Shown here: piece after piece, positions 45,225 to 56,617 of the stretch
Layout: every line of letters starts with the position of its first letter
Numbering within the stretch: the first letter of the stretch is position 1
The notes under the pieces: model-generated
What the model saw: only the letters and a program-made list of their open reading frames with translations
What the model was told of the DNA's origin: nothing
Database searches by the model: none
Made by a program: the position numbers and the translations under genes
Assembly: GCF_020497125.1 (NCBI RefSeq)
Contig: NC_059075.1
Span: 68,963,321 to 69,027,320, forward strand
Reading direction: 5' to 3'
Length of the DNA: 64,000 bases
Source of the DNA: Mauremys mutica
Lineage: Eukaryota; Chordata; Testudines; Geoemydidae

Positions 45225-45380
45225 TAGTATTAAGCATACCTTCTTTTGGAAGAGGTAGGTATTATCCCATTTTACTGTTAGGGGAAATTCAGGCACAAAG
45301 AGGTGGTGATTTGCTCAGGGTTTCTGGCAAAACTGTAAAATTGAATTTCCTAGTCCTCGGGTCTAAACTCTAGGCTACAA
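45225..45380 (-). repeat. MIR-like SINE, minus strand
   Basis: TTATCCCATTTTACTGTTAGGGGAAATTCAGGC, GATTTGCTCAGGGTTTCTGG, then CCTAGTCCTCGGGTCTAAACTCTAGGCTA follows the reversed MIR order from the 3' end to the tRNA-derived head. Moderately preserved. Confidence 0.65.
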
Positions 45381-47021
45381 ACAATTAGATATGGGATTGA
45401 CTCTAATTTAGAAGTTAATGACAAAAATGATGGATATGCTGAGACATACTGTACAAACCTCAGGAAGTAAATATGATCTTTAAAGGGCGACAACTTAGGT
45501 TAGGCATGAAACTTCCATTCTTTTTAAAAGGGTGGGGCTATGCATTTTAAGAGGGATAAAAACATTTTTAGGGTTTTTTTATATTTTTTATTTAAATGAA
45601 AGCAGGATTTTGGCATTAAAAAATGTTCCCCACTAGCACTGGAAACCTAAATGCAGTAGCATTGTGCTAGTGTGTGGAGACAAATGTCAGGTGGCTTGGG
45701 GCCAAAAAATTAAGACCTGTCTCTCTTACTGGCACTCCCATATCACATTGTTGTTACCTGGTGTCACAGGAAAACTGTGGCAAAAATGGACCAAATTAAG
45801 CCACCTTAATCCTTCATTCTGGAAGGGAATCTGGGAGGTAGTTGCAGTATTTCCATGTTTTCTTGGAAGAAAGTGATATTGAAGAGAAATCGGAGAGGGT
45901 GAAATTCTCCGTGCTACTACATACAGCAGGCCAAAGCAATTGAAGAGCAGCGGTAAATTCCTTGGGAGCTACAAATTGCTAAACACATTCATTAAAAACA
46001 TTCAAGAACACTTTGATCCATGGAAGAATGTGATTTGGAAAAGGCACTTTTTCTTCATTTGAGAGCAGCTGCCAGGTGAGATCACTAACCATTGTTTTAC
46101 AGACCTACATAATAAAGCTAAGTCAGGTGAATGTAAAGAATTCACAGATATACCACAAACTGGGTCTCTAATTTGTCTAAGTGTAAACCAGGTCAAAGGA
46201 AGATTATAGCAAGAAACTGATCTCCTCTGCAAATGTCCAGTTCTTTGAAGCATCTAGTAAACACTGTGTTAACCAAATGAAATCTTAACAAACCAAGGCC
46301 TCAAAACTGAATACATGGGTAAACATCAGTCCTGATTTGTTTACAATAAAAGTGGAGGGTATCACAACCCACACCAAAAATGCCCAATACAACAGGTGAA
46401 GTAAAAGCAACTAAGTTGTTAACCCTTTTGGTAACATTTTGCACATACTGCAAAGAAGTAAAAAAGCAAAACACATTCATAACCATAGAGCTGAACAAAC
46501 ATCTCCTGATAATACAGAAACAAAGTTATTTATTGGGTCTTTTAATGCATTTATAAAGCCACGTTCTCCAAAAAATTGGTTTGTTACATGAAAATCTTGA
46601 CCAAAAAATTATTTCAGGATAGATCACTGAAAGTGAGTGTAATGCAATCACAGCAAGTATATAAAAAGGTTAACGATGATACAATGGGAAAATATAGAAT
46701 TAAATTTATTTCATGTAATACGGACAAAATTAGTCTATCTTGCAAAACTCCTATGATTGATACTAAGTGGATTTTGATACAGTGGAACAGGAAATCCAAT
46801 GTGTGCATGGGTTGAAGATCAGTCTGCAAATGTAGATAAATAGAATTATAAACTACCCACCAAACAGGATGCATGACGTAGTCTTAATGAACTTTCTGGA
46901 GAGCTTAATGAATTGGGATGCATCAGGAAATGAAGGCTACTCACTTGGAGTTCTTCAAGATTACCTCTATACATTCACAATCTTGGGATGCACCAGCAGT
47001 GTACCTTAGCCCAATGGAACC
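45381..47021. other. No recognised feature
   Basis: About 1.6 kb of AT-rich DNA. The frames at 46576-46815 (plus) and 46614-46874 (minus) overlap antiparallel and match nothing known. No RNA gene seen. Confidence 0.45.
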
Positions 47022-47029
47022 TTCTAGTA

Positions 47030-47716
47030 CAGGGATAGGCAAACTATGGCCCGCGGGCCGGATCCGGCCCTTCAGGGCTTTGGATCCGGCCCGCAGGATT
47101 ACCCCTGGTGGTGCTGCGGGCCCGGCGCTGCTCTCAGAAGCAGCCCCCGGGCCGGGAGGCAAAGGGCTCCATGTGCGCACGCAGAGCCCTCTGCCCCTCC
47201 CCCCCCCCAGGGGCCGCAGCACTTCCTGGAGTGGCGTGGGGACAGGGCAGGCATGCAGGGAGCCTGCCCTGGCCCTGGTGTGCGCCACTGCCACCCCGGA
47301 GCCACTTTAGGTAAGCGGCACCGGGCTGGAGCTCAAACCCCTCCTGCCCCCCACCCCCCAACTTCCTGCCCTAAGCCCTCTGCCTGTACCTCGCACCCCT
47401 CCTGCACCCAACTCCCTGCCCTGAGCCCTTTCTGCACTCCTGTGCATTCCAACCACCTGCCCTGAGCTCCCTGCTGCACCCTGCACCCCGTGCACCCCAA
47501 CTCCCTGCCCTGAGCCCCATCCTGCACTCTGTACCCCTCCTGTACCCCAACCCCCTTCCCTGAGCCCCCTCTTACACTCTGCACCCCTTCTCTGCCCCAA
47601 TCCCTTGTCCTGAGCCCCTTCCTCCACATCCCGCACTCCACCCGCCCTGCCCCGGCCCTGCATACAATTTCCTCACCCAGATGTGGCCCTCGCCCCAAAA
47701 AGTTTGCCCACCCCTG
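47030..47716. mobile_element. hAT element with internal minisatellite, copy 2
   Basis: Ends CAGGGATAGGCAAACTATGG and AGTTTGCCCACCCCTG, perfect 8-bp duplication TTCTAGTA (47022-47029 and 47717-47724). Shares CGGATCCGGCCC..CAGGGCTTTGGATCC and the CAGATGTGGCCCTC block with 44413-45165. The minisatellite (about 47330-47650) has units of CCCTGAGCC..., CTGCACCC..., CACCCCAACTCC. Non-coding. Confidence 0.93.
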
Positions 47717-47724
47717 TTCTAGTA

Positions 47725-48598
47725 GCTTTGCCCAATGGAGCGCTTTCGTGCCTCCTGCCCCTTCCATCGTAGCTCCAAATGCTCAGAGGTTGGGGCTATC
47801 AAAGATGGTGTGGCATGCCAAATGCCTCAGTTCTTTCCAATGCTTCCTCCAGTCCAAAACTAAAATTAGGACTCTGAGAAAGAGGGAAAGGATGGAGGGA
47901 GTGTGAATGTGCAGAGGTTATCTTGAGGAACTTCAGTTACTTCATTTTTTCGAGTGGCCTCTGTACATTCCCACCCTTGGGACTTTGGCAAGCAGTACTC
48001 CTCCCTCTGGGTGCTGGGACAAAGAATATTTAAATAAAAGTTACTTTAGTACTCCTGATCTAGGAGTAATGTTTTGTCAAAATATTAATCAAGCAGTTGC
48101 TCATCAGATTTCTAATATGGAAATATGTCTAAGGCAAGCCATGACAGTAGCCTTCATTACAGTAAAGAGCACGCTGAGCACTTCTAGAAGAAGACTATAG
48201 GTGTGTTAATAACAGAGCCCACAGGTTGTTCTTATTTACATCAGGAGGGCATAACTGGCTCCCTGATATTCTCCCTCCCCCCAGTCCAATGCTCAATGTA
48301 TTCTGGTGCAGGCCAGAATTGGGACAGGAAATGCCAAACCATGCAACTTCTGCTTTTCAAGCAACTTCCCTGTGAGTCTGTCTGATGATGTGAGGTATAC
48401 TAAAGCATCATGACCCACATCACTGAGGATCAGAATGGGGTGGAAGTAATTATTGCTGCTATGGTGATCTAGATTAAAGATGAACAATAACATTATGAGA
48501 AGTGGGGAAAGTAATCTGCTACTGTAACAGACTGGCTTTCTGATACTTGAGAACATCCAGAATGTTGTTGACAAACCTTGTCAGAATAATATGTGCCC
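47725..48598. other. No recognised feature
   Basis: About 870 bases between a hAT element and the RTE insertion. The 97-codon frame at 47907-48200 has no recognisable domain. Confidence 0.45.
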
Positions 48599-48610
48599 AC
48601 CCATTCACTG

Positions 48611-49702
48611 TTCATTAACTACCTTGATTTCGAGAAGGCATTTGATAGCATCCACCATCCATCTCTCTGGAATATCCTAAAAACATATGGATTCCCTCCG
48701 AAAGTTATTAACATCCTCAAAGATATGTATGCCGATAATAAGTGTTGTGTTCGCCATGAAGGACAGCGGAGTGAGTGGTTCCATGTGAGAACGGGAGTTA
48801 GACAAGGATGTGTTATTTCGCCCATCCTCTTTCTTGTGGTTATAGACTGGGTGATGCGGAAAGCCACCGAAGATAGGCCAAGAGGGATCGCATGGGGACC
48901 CTCTGGTCATATTGAAGATTGTGACTTTGCGGATGACATCACCCTGATTTCAAGCTCTCAGATGGACCTTCAAGAGAAGACTGATAGAGTAGGTAGAGCA
49001 GCAAGGTGCGTGGGACTTAATATCCATGCCGGTAAGAGCAAAACAATGAAAGTAAAAACAGCCAGCTCGACGACGACAGTAGTATGTGACGTAGAATTGG
49101 AGGAGGTGAACGATTTTAAATATCTTGGTAGTTACATATTGGCTGATGGTAATATTCAGAAGGAGATATCTACCAGAATCGGTCTTGCAGCAACTGCATT
49201 CTATAGACTTCAGAACATTTGGAGGTCGGCCATCTTGCAAACGAAAACCAAGGTAGAGATCTACAGGTCGAACGTCCGCTCTGTGTTGCTTTATGCGGCG
49301 GAAACATGGAGGACCAACAAGAAGATAGAAAGTCGGCTTCGGGGTTTTGAAGGAAGGTGTCTTAGGCGAATTCTTAACATACACTGGCCGCAGCGTATCA
49401 CCAATGTTGAAGTGAGCCGATTAACGGGCATTAACAACATAGTGGATGAAGCCAAACAACGAAGATGGAGATGGTTGGGGCATGTGTTGAGAATGGGTGC
49501 TGATAGACACCCTCATATTGCCCTACGATGGACACCACAAGGAAGAAGGAGGAGAGGTAGACCTTTGGGGACGTGGCGAAGGACCATTGAAGAGGAAATG
49601 AAAGGCATGGGAATGAAGTGGGATGAAATTTGCTGCCTCACTCAAGAACGAAATGAATGGAGAAGAATGGTTGACGCCTTATGCTCCACTGGGAGTGAAT
49701 AA
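48611..49702 (+). pseudogene. RTE reverse transcriptase, C-terminal 363 codons, open
   Basis: The uninterrupted end of an RTE polyprotein. RT motif A has its catalytic Asp in YLDFEKAFDS (48626-48628), motif B is RQGCVISPILF (48800 on), and motif C is FADDI (48926 on), with both Asp present. After the RT core come KYLGSYI, YRSNVRSVLLYAAETWRTN, FEGRCLRRILNIHW and RRWRWLGHVLRMG. A basic GRRRRGRPLGTWRR and ERNEWRRMVDALCSTGSE end at TAA 49700-49702. Host sequence upstream stays in frame only from 48590. Without the endonuclease and fingers it should be inactive, but all catalytic residues downstream of the break are kept. Confidence 0.88.
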
Positions 49703-49742
49703 GAGGAAGAAGAAGAAGAAGAAGAAGAAGAAGACGACGACG
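49703..49742 (+). repeat. RTE microsatellite tail (GAA)n(GAC)n
   Basis: About eight AAG/GAA units followed by four GAC units immediately after the RTE stop codon and just before the target site duplication. RTE elements end in short tandem repeats that prime integration; this is the element's 3' end. Confidence 0.85.
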
Positions 49743-49754
49743 ACCCATTCACTG

Positions 49755-50103
49755 ACGATGAAGAACAACACACACTGCAGCTGCCAAACAGGCCACTCCA
49801 GGAGGAACATCTCTGAGAACAACTATTGGATGTGCAATCAGAAAACCACTGATGGTAACAGTTAATTATTAACAGGTGTCCAATAACAGAGCATAATCTT
49901 CTCATCAGTGCATAGGTATTCAGGACATTTGCTCTGTTCACCATCCTAGCTGCATGTTTTATGAAATGTCTGTATTCCTTTGTGGTTTATAGTTTTAGTT
50001 TACATTCTGTTTTATTTGCATTTGATTTTTTTAAAAGGAAAGATGTCACAGTCCCACTGTAGTAAGTGGATACTCACTCCAGCCAAGTGAGAAGGGTATA
50101 GTT
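49755..50103. other. No recognised feature
   Basis: About 350 bases between the RTE insertion and the next MITE; AT-rich, no supported feature. Confidence 0.45.
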
Positions 50104-50413
50104 CAGGGGTAGGCAACCTATGGCACGCGTGCCGAAGGCGGCACGCGAGCTGATTTTCAGTGGCACTCACACTGCCCTGGTCCTGGCCACCGGTCCGGGG
50201 CCTCTACATTTTAATTTAATTTTAAATGAAGCTTCTTAAACTTTCTAAAAACCTTATTTACTTTACATACAACAATAGTTTAGTTATATATTATAGACTT
50301 ATAGAAAGAGACCTTCTAAAAACATTAAAATGTGTTACTGGCACACAAAACCTTAAATTAGAGTGAATAAATGAAGACTCAGCACACCACTTCTGAAAGG
50401 TTGCCGACCCCTG
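50104..50413. mobile_element. 310-bp hAT MITE
   Basis: Ends CAGGGGTAGGCAACCTATGG and GGTTGCCGACCCCTG. The flanking 8-mers GTATAGTT and GTATACTC agree at 6 of 8 positions. Very similar in sequence and length to 32022-32332; inverted relative to the long form at 33676-34490. Confidence 0.9.
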
Positions 50414-50569
50414 GTATACTCTTTTGTACCCATCACACATATTATGTGAGTAAGACTGAGAAATAAAGATTGGTCCTACTATGTGTCCCATTGCTGCTTT
50501 TACTTTAATTCATTTTGTAAGTTGAGCAATCAGTGCATGGGGAAATGAACGTGTCCAGGAGACTGGGAG

Positions 50570-51267
50570 TGTAGCGGGGTGGACCCCCGCTCCTGCCCTG
50601 AAGGGTTAAAAACAGCCCTGGGAGGGGGCTGTGGCTGGAGAAAGCAGCTTTTAGGCTGGGCTGATTGGGGGAAGTGGCTGCAGCTGGGGCCACGCCCCAA
50701 ACAGACTCAGCTGGCCCTATAAAGGCAGAGAAGCCAAGGGCAGACAGGAGCCTCTCTCTGTTTGTAGAGGGAGATGGGCCTGGCTGCAGGGAGCTAGAGA
50801 CAGGGTACCTGAGTGGAGAAGGGCTGGGGAAAGGCAGAGGAGCTGGGGAGCTCCAGCCTTTAAAGCCCCAGGCTGCGGCCTAGCACAAGGCCACAGGTAT
50901 TGGGGGTTGCAGGGCAGCCAAGGGGTAGGCCAAGGCAGCAGATCCAAACCCAACCTTGCCAGTGATGAGTAGGCTGATACTGCAGTCTGCCCCAGAGCGT
51001 GGGGGCTAGGCGATGACTGGCAGTAGCCTTATCCTGAGGTGAGGTGGGAATAGTGGGTGGGGGTTCCCCGGGGAGGGGAGACCCTAAGACTGAGGGGTTC
51101 CTGCCAGGGGCAGCACCCAGAGAAAGGGGCACCGGGGTCCGGGAGGGACATGGGGGCCAGAGGACAGGCAGATCACCAGCCTGCAGAGGGCGCTCCAGAG
51201 CTGGAATGAGCGAATTCCCTTTAGAGACCAGCAGGAGGCGCCGCAGGGGTGAGTCTGCACGTCTACA
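50570..51267 (+). mobile_element. Solo LTR with TATA box and 4-bp TSD
   Basis: A 698-bp GC-rich unit with ends TGTAGCGGGG and GTCTACA, giving 5-bp terminal inverted repeats TGTAG/CTACA of the TG...CA type, and a 4-bp duplication GGAG (50566-50569 and 51268-51271). A TATAAA lies at 50718-50723, about 150 bases in. No AATAAA was found downstream, which is unusual, and no internal genes are attached. It could also be another class of terminal repeat; I judge a solo LTR most likely. Confidence 0.65.
50718..50723 (+). promoter_or_regulatory. TATA box of the solo LTR
   Basis: TATAAA in a GC-rich context (GGCCCTATAAAGGCAG) at a U3-like distance from the LTR start. May provide cryptic promoter activity. 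Confidence 0.5.
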
Positions 51268-51271
51268 GGAG

Positions 51272-53087
51272 TCATTGGAAATGTAAACCAATTGGTTAAA
51301 ATTAACATCTTAAATTGTGATAAAGCTGAAGCTATGATTCAAAATTCTTTTATTCACCCAATGTAAATAGTAAGAGATTTTGCATTCCATCTGGCAAAAG
51401 CATACAGATTCATCTGAAAAGAGGGATATAAAACATACAGAAGGATGCAAGTGTATCTTTTTCTGGGATTTTCTGTTTCATATGTATTCAGTATCCATGT
51501 GATACTTACCTATTATCAGGGCAAGGGGTCCAGAGATACCAGAAAACGCTGACTGCCTCTGAACTCTATACCTCTGAAAATTCCTGCTGTCTCTTGTGCC
51601 TCTGGCTGCAGATCTTATCTTCCTGCCCTCATAGATATCATCCAGCTGTGCTTCCTGTTGTAATTATCACTAAAAAGGCACCTCCCAGGGTTTACACAGC
51701 TGCTTAAATCATAAATTCATAGATTTGGCCATATTTTGTTTTATTTTTAAATATTGTTTTGAAATGTCCTTAACATACATACTCAAGTTTTGTTTTGTTT
51801 TTTGTAGCCACCTAAAGCAGTTCTAAAATTCACTGCAGTATTCCTTTAACAAATAACCTCAAGAGCCATTGCTTCCTGCTGCACAAGATTGAGGGCCGGA
51901 CTTTCAACCCCATTACAAGCACCCTATATAAACACATAAAAACATTAATAAAAACACATTCCTGTTCAAAAAGCAAAGAGATACGAATGAATTAATAGTC
52001 TACACTGAACCACCAAGATGTTATTAAAGTTTATTCAACCTGCAGGGGTTTTATCAAACCTTAAATCACCCCCACCCCCAATATGCATCAATAGACTCTT
52101 GTGTTTTGGCATGCAACCATTTAAAGTGGTGTAAGTGTCAAGTCCTGCTGCAGAAGCCTGCTGGTCATGCCATGCCATGAATAACAGACTGAAAGCAGGA
52201 AAAACAGTTCCTAAATCAAATCTGGGCTCTCAGGGATAAACACATTTCCAAATGATGTAATTATAACAATATGTCACTCTCTGTTGAAAAATTAATATAA
52301 CATTAAATAAAACAGAATGAGTGGGTAGGAAATAAAAACAAAAATGACATAATAGCATATCATGCCAGATTCTGCCTATTTCCAATCAGATCAGTTGTCA
52401 AAAAATTACTTGGGGGGGTGCAGGGAGGAGAGGGGCAATCTCAATAACAATCAAGGGAATTTCTGCTTAAGACAGACCCCTGTGCACTAAGGTCGCATTT
52501 GACCTTGTAATACAAATAAAGTAACCCAAATGGAGTATATACAGAGCCTGAGAAAGACAGGCTAGGGGTAAAGCTCAGCCTTATATAAACACATATAGAT
52601 TATGGGAACTGCATGCAGGGCTAGCCTTACACACTCACAAAATAAGTAAGCACCAAGGCAGAGGGAACACACTCAGAGATGAGAATTTGTTATTTTATTT
52701 TTCCCCTTAAACATTATGGACTGGTAAAAGATGCTGGTTTGACAGCACTTAATTTAGTCCCGTTTAGGACACCAGAAGCTCCTGTCCTTACCCTAATTAT
52801 TTGGTCCTAAATCTAATCTACATGGGTTAAAAACCTCACAAATGAACAGACTGCAAATATTTATCTTATAAATTCAGCTAGGTGTACAAGTGGAGCGATA
52901 CCACCTCATAATGTTGTAACAGGTTCAGACCTGAATCCTCAGTGTGGTTGTAAATCTCATTATCAGCCTCCAAAATGAAGCCATTTGGGCCTGTCAAGAC
53001 TATTAAACCCATTGTAACTTTGCTGCAATCCACTTATAAGAACTTTGTGTATCATTATTTACCCAACTAGTGTGTGAGTGGAAACTT
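51272..53087. other. No recognised feature
   Basis: About 1.8 kb of AT-rich sequence with no open frame of note, no RNA gene and no transposon ends that I can support. Confidence 0.5.
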
Positions 53088-53185
53088 GGAGACAAATTCA
53101 TTGCAGGCGATAACATCTGCAGCTTCTCTACAGTCAATGGCGTTGCACTGGCTTACATCAGTGATGAAGTTAGGCCATGATGGCA
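53088..53185. repeat. Palindromic repeat relic
   Basis: Left GAGACAAATTCATTGCAGG, centre CTCTACAGTCAATGGCGTTGCAC, right TTACATCAGTGATGAAGTTAGGCC: the imperfect hairpin of the AAATTCAT...ATGAATTT family. Confidence 0.5.
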
Positions 53186-53867
53186 ACAATGAGAGATTAC
53201 ACTATTCCTGTTTAGTTGGGTAACAGTCCTGCTGCTCCAAAAAATACAGCAACTTTGGAACACATCTGGTTATAATGATGAAGGGGAGCAGAGGTAAACT
53301 CAATTTCCTCTCTCCTTCCCCAGCCCTTCTTCCTCTTCCAGCTTCTCAGTGATTCACCTCACATTTCTTTGCCCAAGCAAGGTATTTGAAAGGTGCCCCC
53401 TGAGTAGGCAGAGAGCCTCTTAAACCTTGCCCACCTGACCACTGTCTCCTTAGCACAGAATTTATCTGGGCTCCAGATAAGGATTTCTCTGCTCCTTGCT
53501 GCAGCTGCCCAAGTAAGCATCAGAACCTGGCAATAAAGGTAGACGAGACAGTGTGGGGAGGCAGGCCAGAATGCAGCATGGGAGTTCTAAGCAACAGAAA
53601 GGAAGAGCTCCACCCAGAAGTCCCAGCTCCAGAAACTAGTGCTGCTCTGTGGAACAGTTTCCCCTTGAAGCTTGTAACAAGCAAGTCATGTGACTATTAT
53701 TACACTGATCACTCCACTTATATATTGTACCCCTTTTCCCCTACTCTTCTTCTGCCCTTGTCCTTTTGGACTGTATCCTCTTCAAGGCAACTTGAATATT
53801 TCGCACCCTACCACAATATAAATAATCATCTTAATGAACACACTTAGGGTTATGAAGAAGCCATAGG

Positions 53868-53940
53868 ACCAAATTTATCACTGGTGTAATTCCATCCTTT
53901 CATCTGAGTTACAGCAGGAATGAATTTGGCCCAATGACAA
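53868..53940. repeat. Palindromic repeat relic
   Basis: Left GGACCAAATTTATCACTGGTGTAATTCCAT, right GAGTTACAGCAGGAATGAATTTGGCCC. The same family as 53088-53185, about 700 bp away. Confidence 0.55.
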
Positions 53941-54539
53941 TGGAGGCATTGGAAGCCAGGCATACAGAAAAGGAAGCAGCCCTTTAAAACTGACCTGGCA
54001 TATAACACTGGAACCTCAGTGCTTTTTTGGCTGTAAAAAACGCCAAATAAAAAAGTCTCATGAACCCATTAAGCAGATGTTGTTAGCTGGTGTTTCTGGG
54101 ATTTGTCTGCAGTTTTAATAGTGTGAGTGTCTAAATGATCTATGGCGTGTTAGTGGTTTTGGAAGCCAGGGCTGATTCATTCTACTTTAATACAGGGTCG
54201 GGAGGAATCCATTCCTTGTACAGAAAAAGGGGGAACTCAATGAAATCAACAGGCAACATCAGGTCCCCATGTGCTGGGCACTGTATAAATACATGCCATC
54301 CACCTGCATCAATGGGTGGGGGAAATGGATGGGGCCAGCAGTGAAAGGGGGACAGTCCCAGTAGCAAGGGAGGGAGACACTCATCAAGGACCAATAAATA
54401 GCTCCTCCCCCTGGAAGTCTCTGGCACCCATTAGCCAGCTGAGGAAGAAAGGTGCTGATTGGCCAGCATTCCCCAGCTCCCAGGATTTAGCCCAGCACAG
54501 GGCCATGCGGAATCTCTTTCAGCTCTGTTCCAGCAGCCC
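53941..54539. other. No recognised feature
   Basis: About 600 bases without supported features; frames on both strands near 54.2-54.4 kb overlap. Confidence 0.4.
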
Positions 54540-54715
54540 ACTGTACCCACCCGAAGTAGGAATGAAACCCATCCTGAGAGATGTTGCATGTCTAGCCGAT
54601 CACCTCTTCAGGGTGGCAAGAAGGAATTTTTTCCTCCCATGGGCCAATTGGCAGACAACCAGAGAGGTTTTTTTGCCTTCCTTGCAGCACCTGCAAGCCA
54701 CAGTGGGTTGAGTAG
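54540..54715 (+). repeat. Possible LINE (CR1-type) 3' UTR fragment
   Basis: The order GGGTGGCAAGAAGGAATTTTTTCC, CCATGGGCCAATTGGCAGA, AGGTTTTTTTGCCTTCCTTGCAGCA resembles the middle of a CR1 3' UTR (GGAAGGAATTTTCCCC...GGGTTTTTCGCCTTCCTCTG). The end is missing. A 27-bp block (TTTATTCATCACAACCTGCAG) is tandemly doubled just downstream at about 54758-54805. Confidence 0.4.
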
Positions 54716-54889
54716 GAACAGGCTTAGTACCTAAGTGAGGTACTGGGGCATAGTAATTTATTCATCACAACCTGCAGCAGTAGTTTATTCATCACAACCT
54801 GCAGTCAGTTTCCAGTGGGATAAGAGAATAAAATGAACAGTTCTCAGAGGTAAAATACCTGGGATTTTGGTGCTGGGCTTTGAGCTCAT

Positions 54890-55225
54890 GTGATAGGGTC
54901 AGACCTTGTGGCCCTCGCGGGCTGAGATCGCCACTCTGCTGCACCCTCTCTCCCCTCTCACAGAGAGAGCTGAGTCCTGTGGTATAGGCTGAGGAGATCC
55001 TACCTCATGTTATTCGTTATATGGTAAAGAGCCCTGTAACCCTGGTGCCAGTTACGGTTTATATGGTAAAAAGCCCTATAACCCCCCGGAACCAATTAAA
55101 TGCCTAGTATAGGAGAGTATGGGTGATGGGCAGGTAGCACCCTCCCCTGTGTTAAAGCTTAATAAAAGGTGTGGCCTGCCACTTAATTCCATTTATGTTT
55201 CTGTCCTCATTTTGCTGCTATGTCC
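54890..55225 (+). mobile_element. LTR-like sequence with AATAAA and internal duplication
   Basis: Begins about TGTGATAGGGTCAGACC and ends about GCTATGTCCACA, with AATAAA at 55161-55166. A block GTTATATGGTAAAGAGCCC is repeated as TTTATATGGTAAAAAGCCC about 45 bp on. The flanks do not give a convincing TSD. Probably an LTR remnant; no internal genes. Confidence 0.4.
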
Positions 55226-55579
55226 ACATCAAGAGAGATGATCAGTCCCTGACTTGAAGAGCTTGCCATCTGATTCAAGACAAGACACAATAAACATTAG
55301 GAAGAGGTAAGTGAGGGAGGATGAAGTAAATAGTAATAAGAGTATGTGGTTAACATAGGCCAGTTTTGTTGCACAACTAAATTGTTTTGAGTCTATTTTT
55401 AAACTATGATTTATTTTAAAAACAAACACATAAAGCTAAATATGTTTTTATGCAATGTGCTGGTAACCCAGGGAACCCACTGTCTCAAGCTCTTATTGAA
55501 ACATCTTAGAATATTTAAAAAAATGAATACAATGCTGACACAAGAAAGAACTTCTACAGTAGGACTACATGGTGATTAA
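55226..55579. other. No recognised feature
   Basis: About 350 bases, AT-rich, nothing supported. Confidence 0.4.
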
Positions 55580-55797
55580 AATTAGAAGAGCTCTTTAACC
55601 CTCATGCTGCAGGGCATCAACTACCACCACCTGAGGTCAGGAGGAAATTATACAAAATCCACATATTAACTAATTAGCGGCATTACTGGGGTTTACTTCT
55701 TTCTCTGAAGAATCCAGCATTGCCTATAGTTGGAGATAAGCTATTGGACCAGATGAACGATTGCTCTGTACCAATATAACAGTTCTTATGTCCTTAA
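55580..55797 (+). mobile_element. CR1-type LINE 3' UTR
   Basis: CTCATGCTGCAGGGCATCAAC, GGTCAGGAGGAAATTATAC, AGCTATTGGACCAGATGAACG and the end ATAACAGTTCTTATGTCCTTA form the 3' end of a CR1, including the degenerate TTCTTATG tail. No ORF2 is left. Confidence 0.7.
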
Positions 55798-56617
55798 AAT
55801 AACAGCAGTCATCTTGGTGATGTGTATCAAGATATGACATCGTAACTCCACCTTAATACATCACAACATCTTGTAATACAGTCTTAGGAAAAATGTAGGC
55901 ATCTTTTTCCCCTTAGTTGTATGTTTGCTAATATAAAAATACATATAATTCAACGAACTAAAAGCTGTGAAAGTTCAAAATACAGTGATACAAGGCTGAT
56001 AAGCATATCCAACTTGCACACACTGTTGGAATTTGCAGCATGAGGGGCTCTGCTAAGTAATCAGATGAGAAATCCTGAAAAAATCTTGAAGCAGCATGCA
56101 AGATCCTACAAATCACCTAGTGGGGAATCTCACATTTTTCAGATAACAGCAGGAATAATATGAGTTTAAGGCCAGGCTCTTGCTACTTATCAGGCAATTT
56201 AATTAAAACTATGCTAAGCTTTAAGTGCCCCCTCTCCTTCTATCTAAGCAGTGCTTTCCCCACCACACACATACTTTTCATAGGACTGAATATAGCGAAT
56301 CTTGGACCAGTGTAATTTTGAGTCCCTGTACCATCCAGAAAAATATCAGATGAATATTTTTTCAGACTATGGGTTTAAGAACAGAAGGGATAATATAATA
56401 TGGACAAATACTAATCACACAGATCCACATGGTTTCTGTTCTGTCCATCACTTGTACTTCCTTTTTCTGTAGTTTGCCTTATTTTCTGCTAACTATGCTA
56501 TGATGTACTATATAACTTGATCTGCAACTTCAAGAGGCTTCTCAGCTCCCTAGAAATTTCATCAAAAATTTCCAGGAGTGGGTGCCTTGAGTTAATCTCC
56601 TACATTTATATTTAAAT
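55798..56617. other. No recognised feature
   Basis: About 800 bases of AT-rich DNA with no supported feature. Confidence 0.45.

Larger units (their letters stand above)
48611..49742 (+). mobile_element. RTE-clade LINE, 5' truncated, 12-bp TSD
   Basis: A 1132-bp insertion between two copies of ACCCATTCACTG (48599-48610 and 49743-49754). It starts at reverse transcriptase motif A (FINYLDFEKAFDS) and ends in a microsatellite-like tail of GAA then GAC repeats (49703-49742). The lack of a poly-A tail and the C-terminal block GRRRRGRPLGTWRR..ERNEWRRMVDALC point to the RTE clade. The endonuclease and the first RT blocks are lost by 5' truncation. The frame is intact, suggesting a recent insertion. 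Confidence 0.92.

Noticed and set aside
47046..47767. Frames of 118-144 codons on both strands
   Set aside because: Same reason: minisatellite interior of the second hAT copy, with repeating peptide units and no domain.
48593..48610. Host-encoded start of the RTE reading frame
   Set aside because: These bases are the left TSD and flanking host DNA that happen to be in frame; the element begins at 48611 and there is no ATG in frame there.
49703..49742. GAA repeat as a possible disease-type microsatellite expansion
   Set aside because: It sits exactly between the RTE stop codon and the TSD, so it is the normal tail of the element.
50665..51291. Several frames of 72-143 codons
   Set aside because: All lie within the GC-rich LTR-like unit and overlap each other on both strands.
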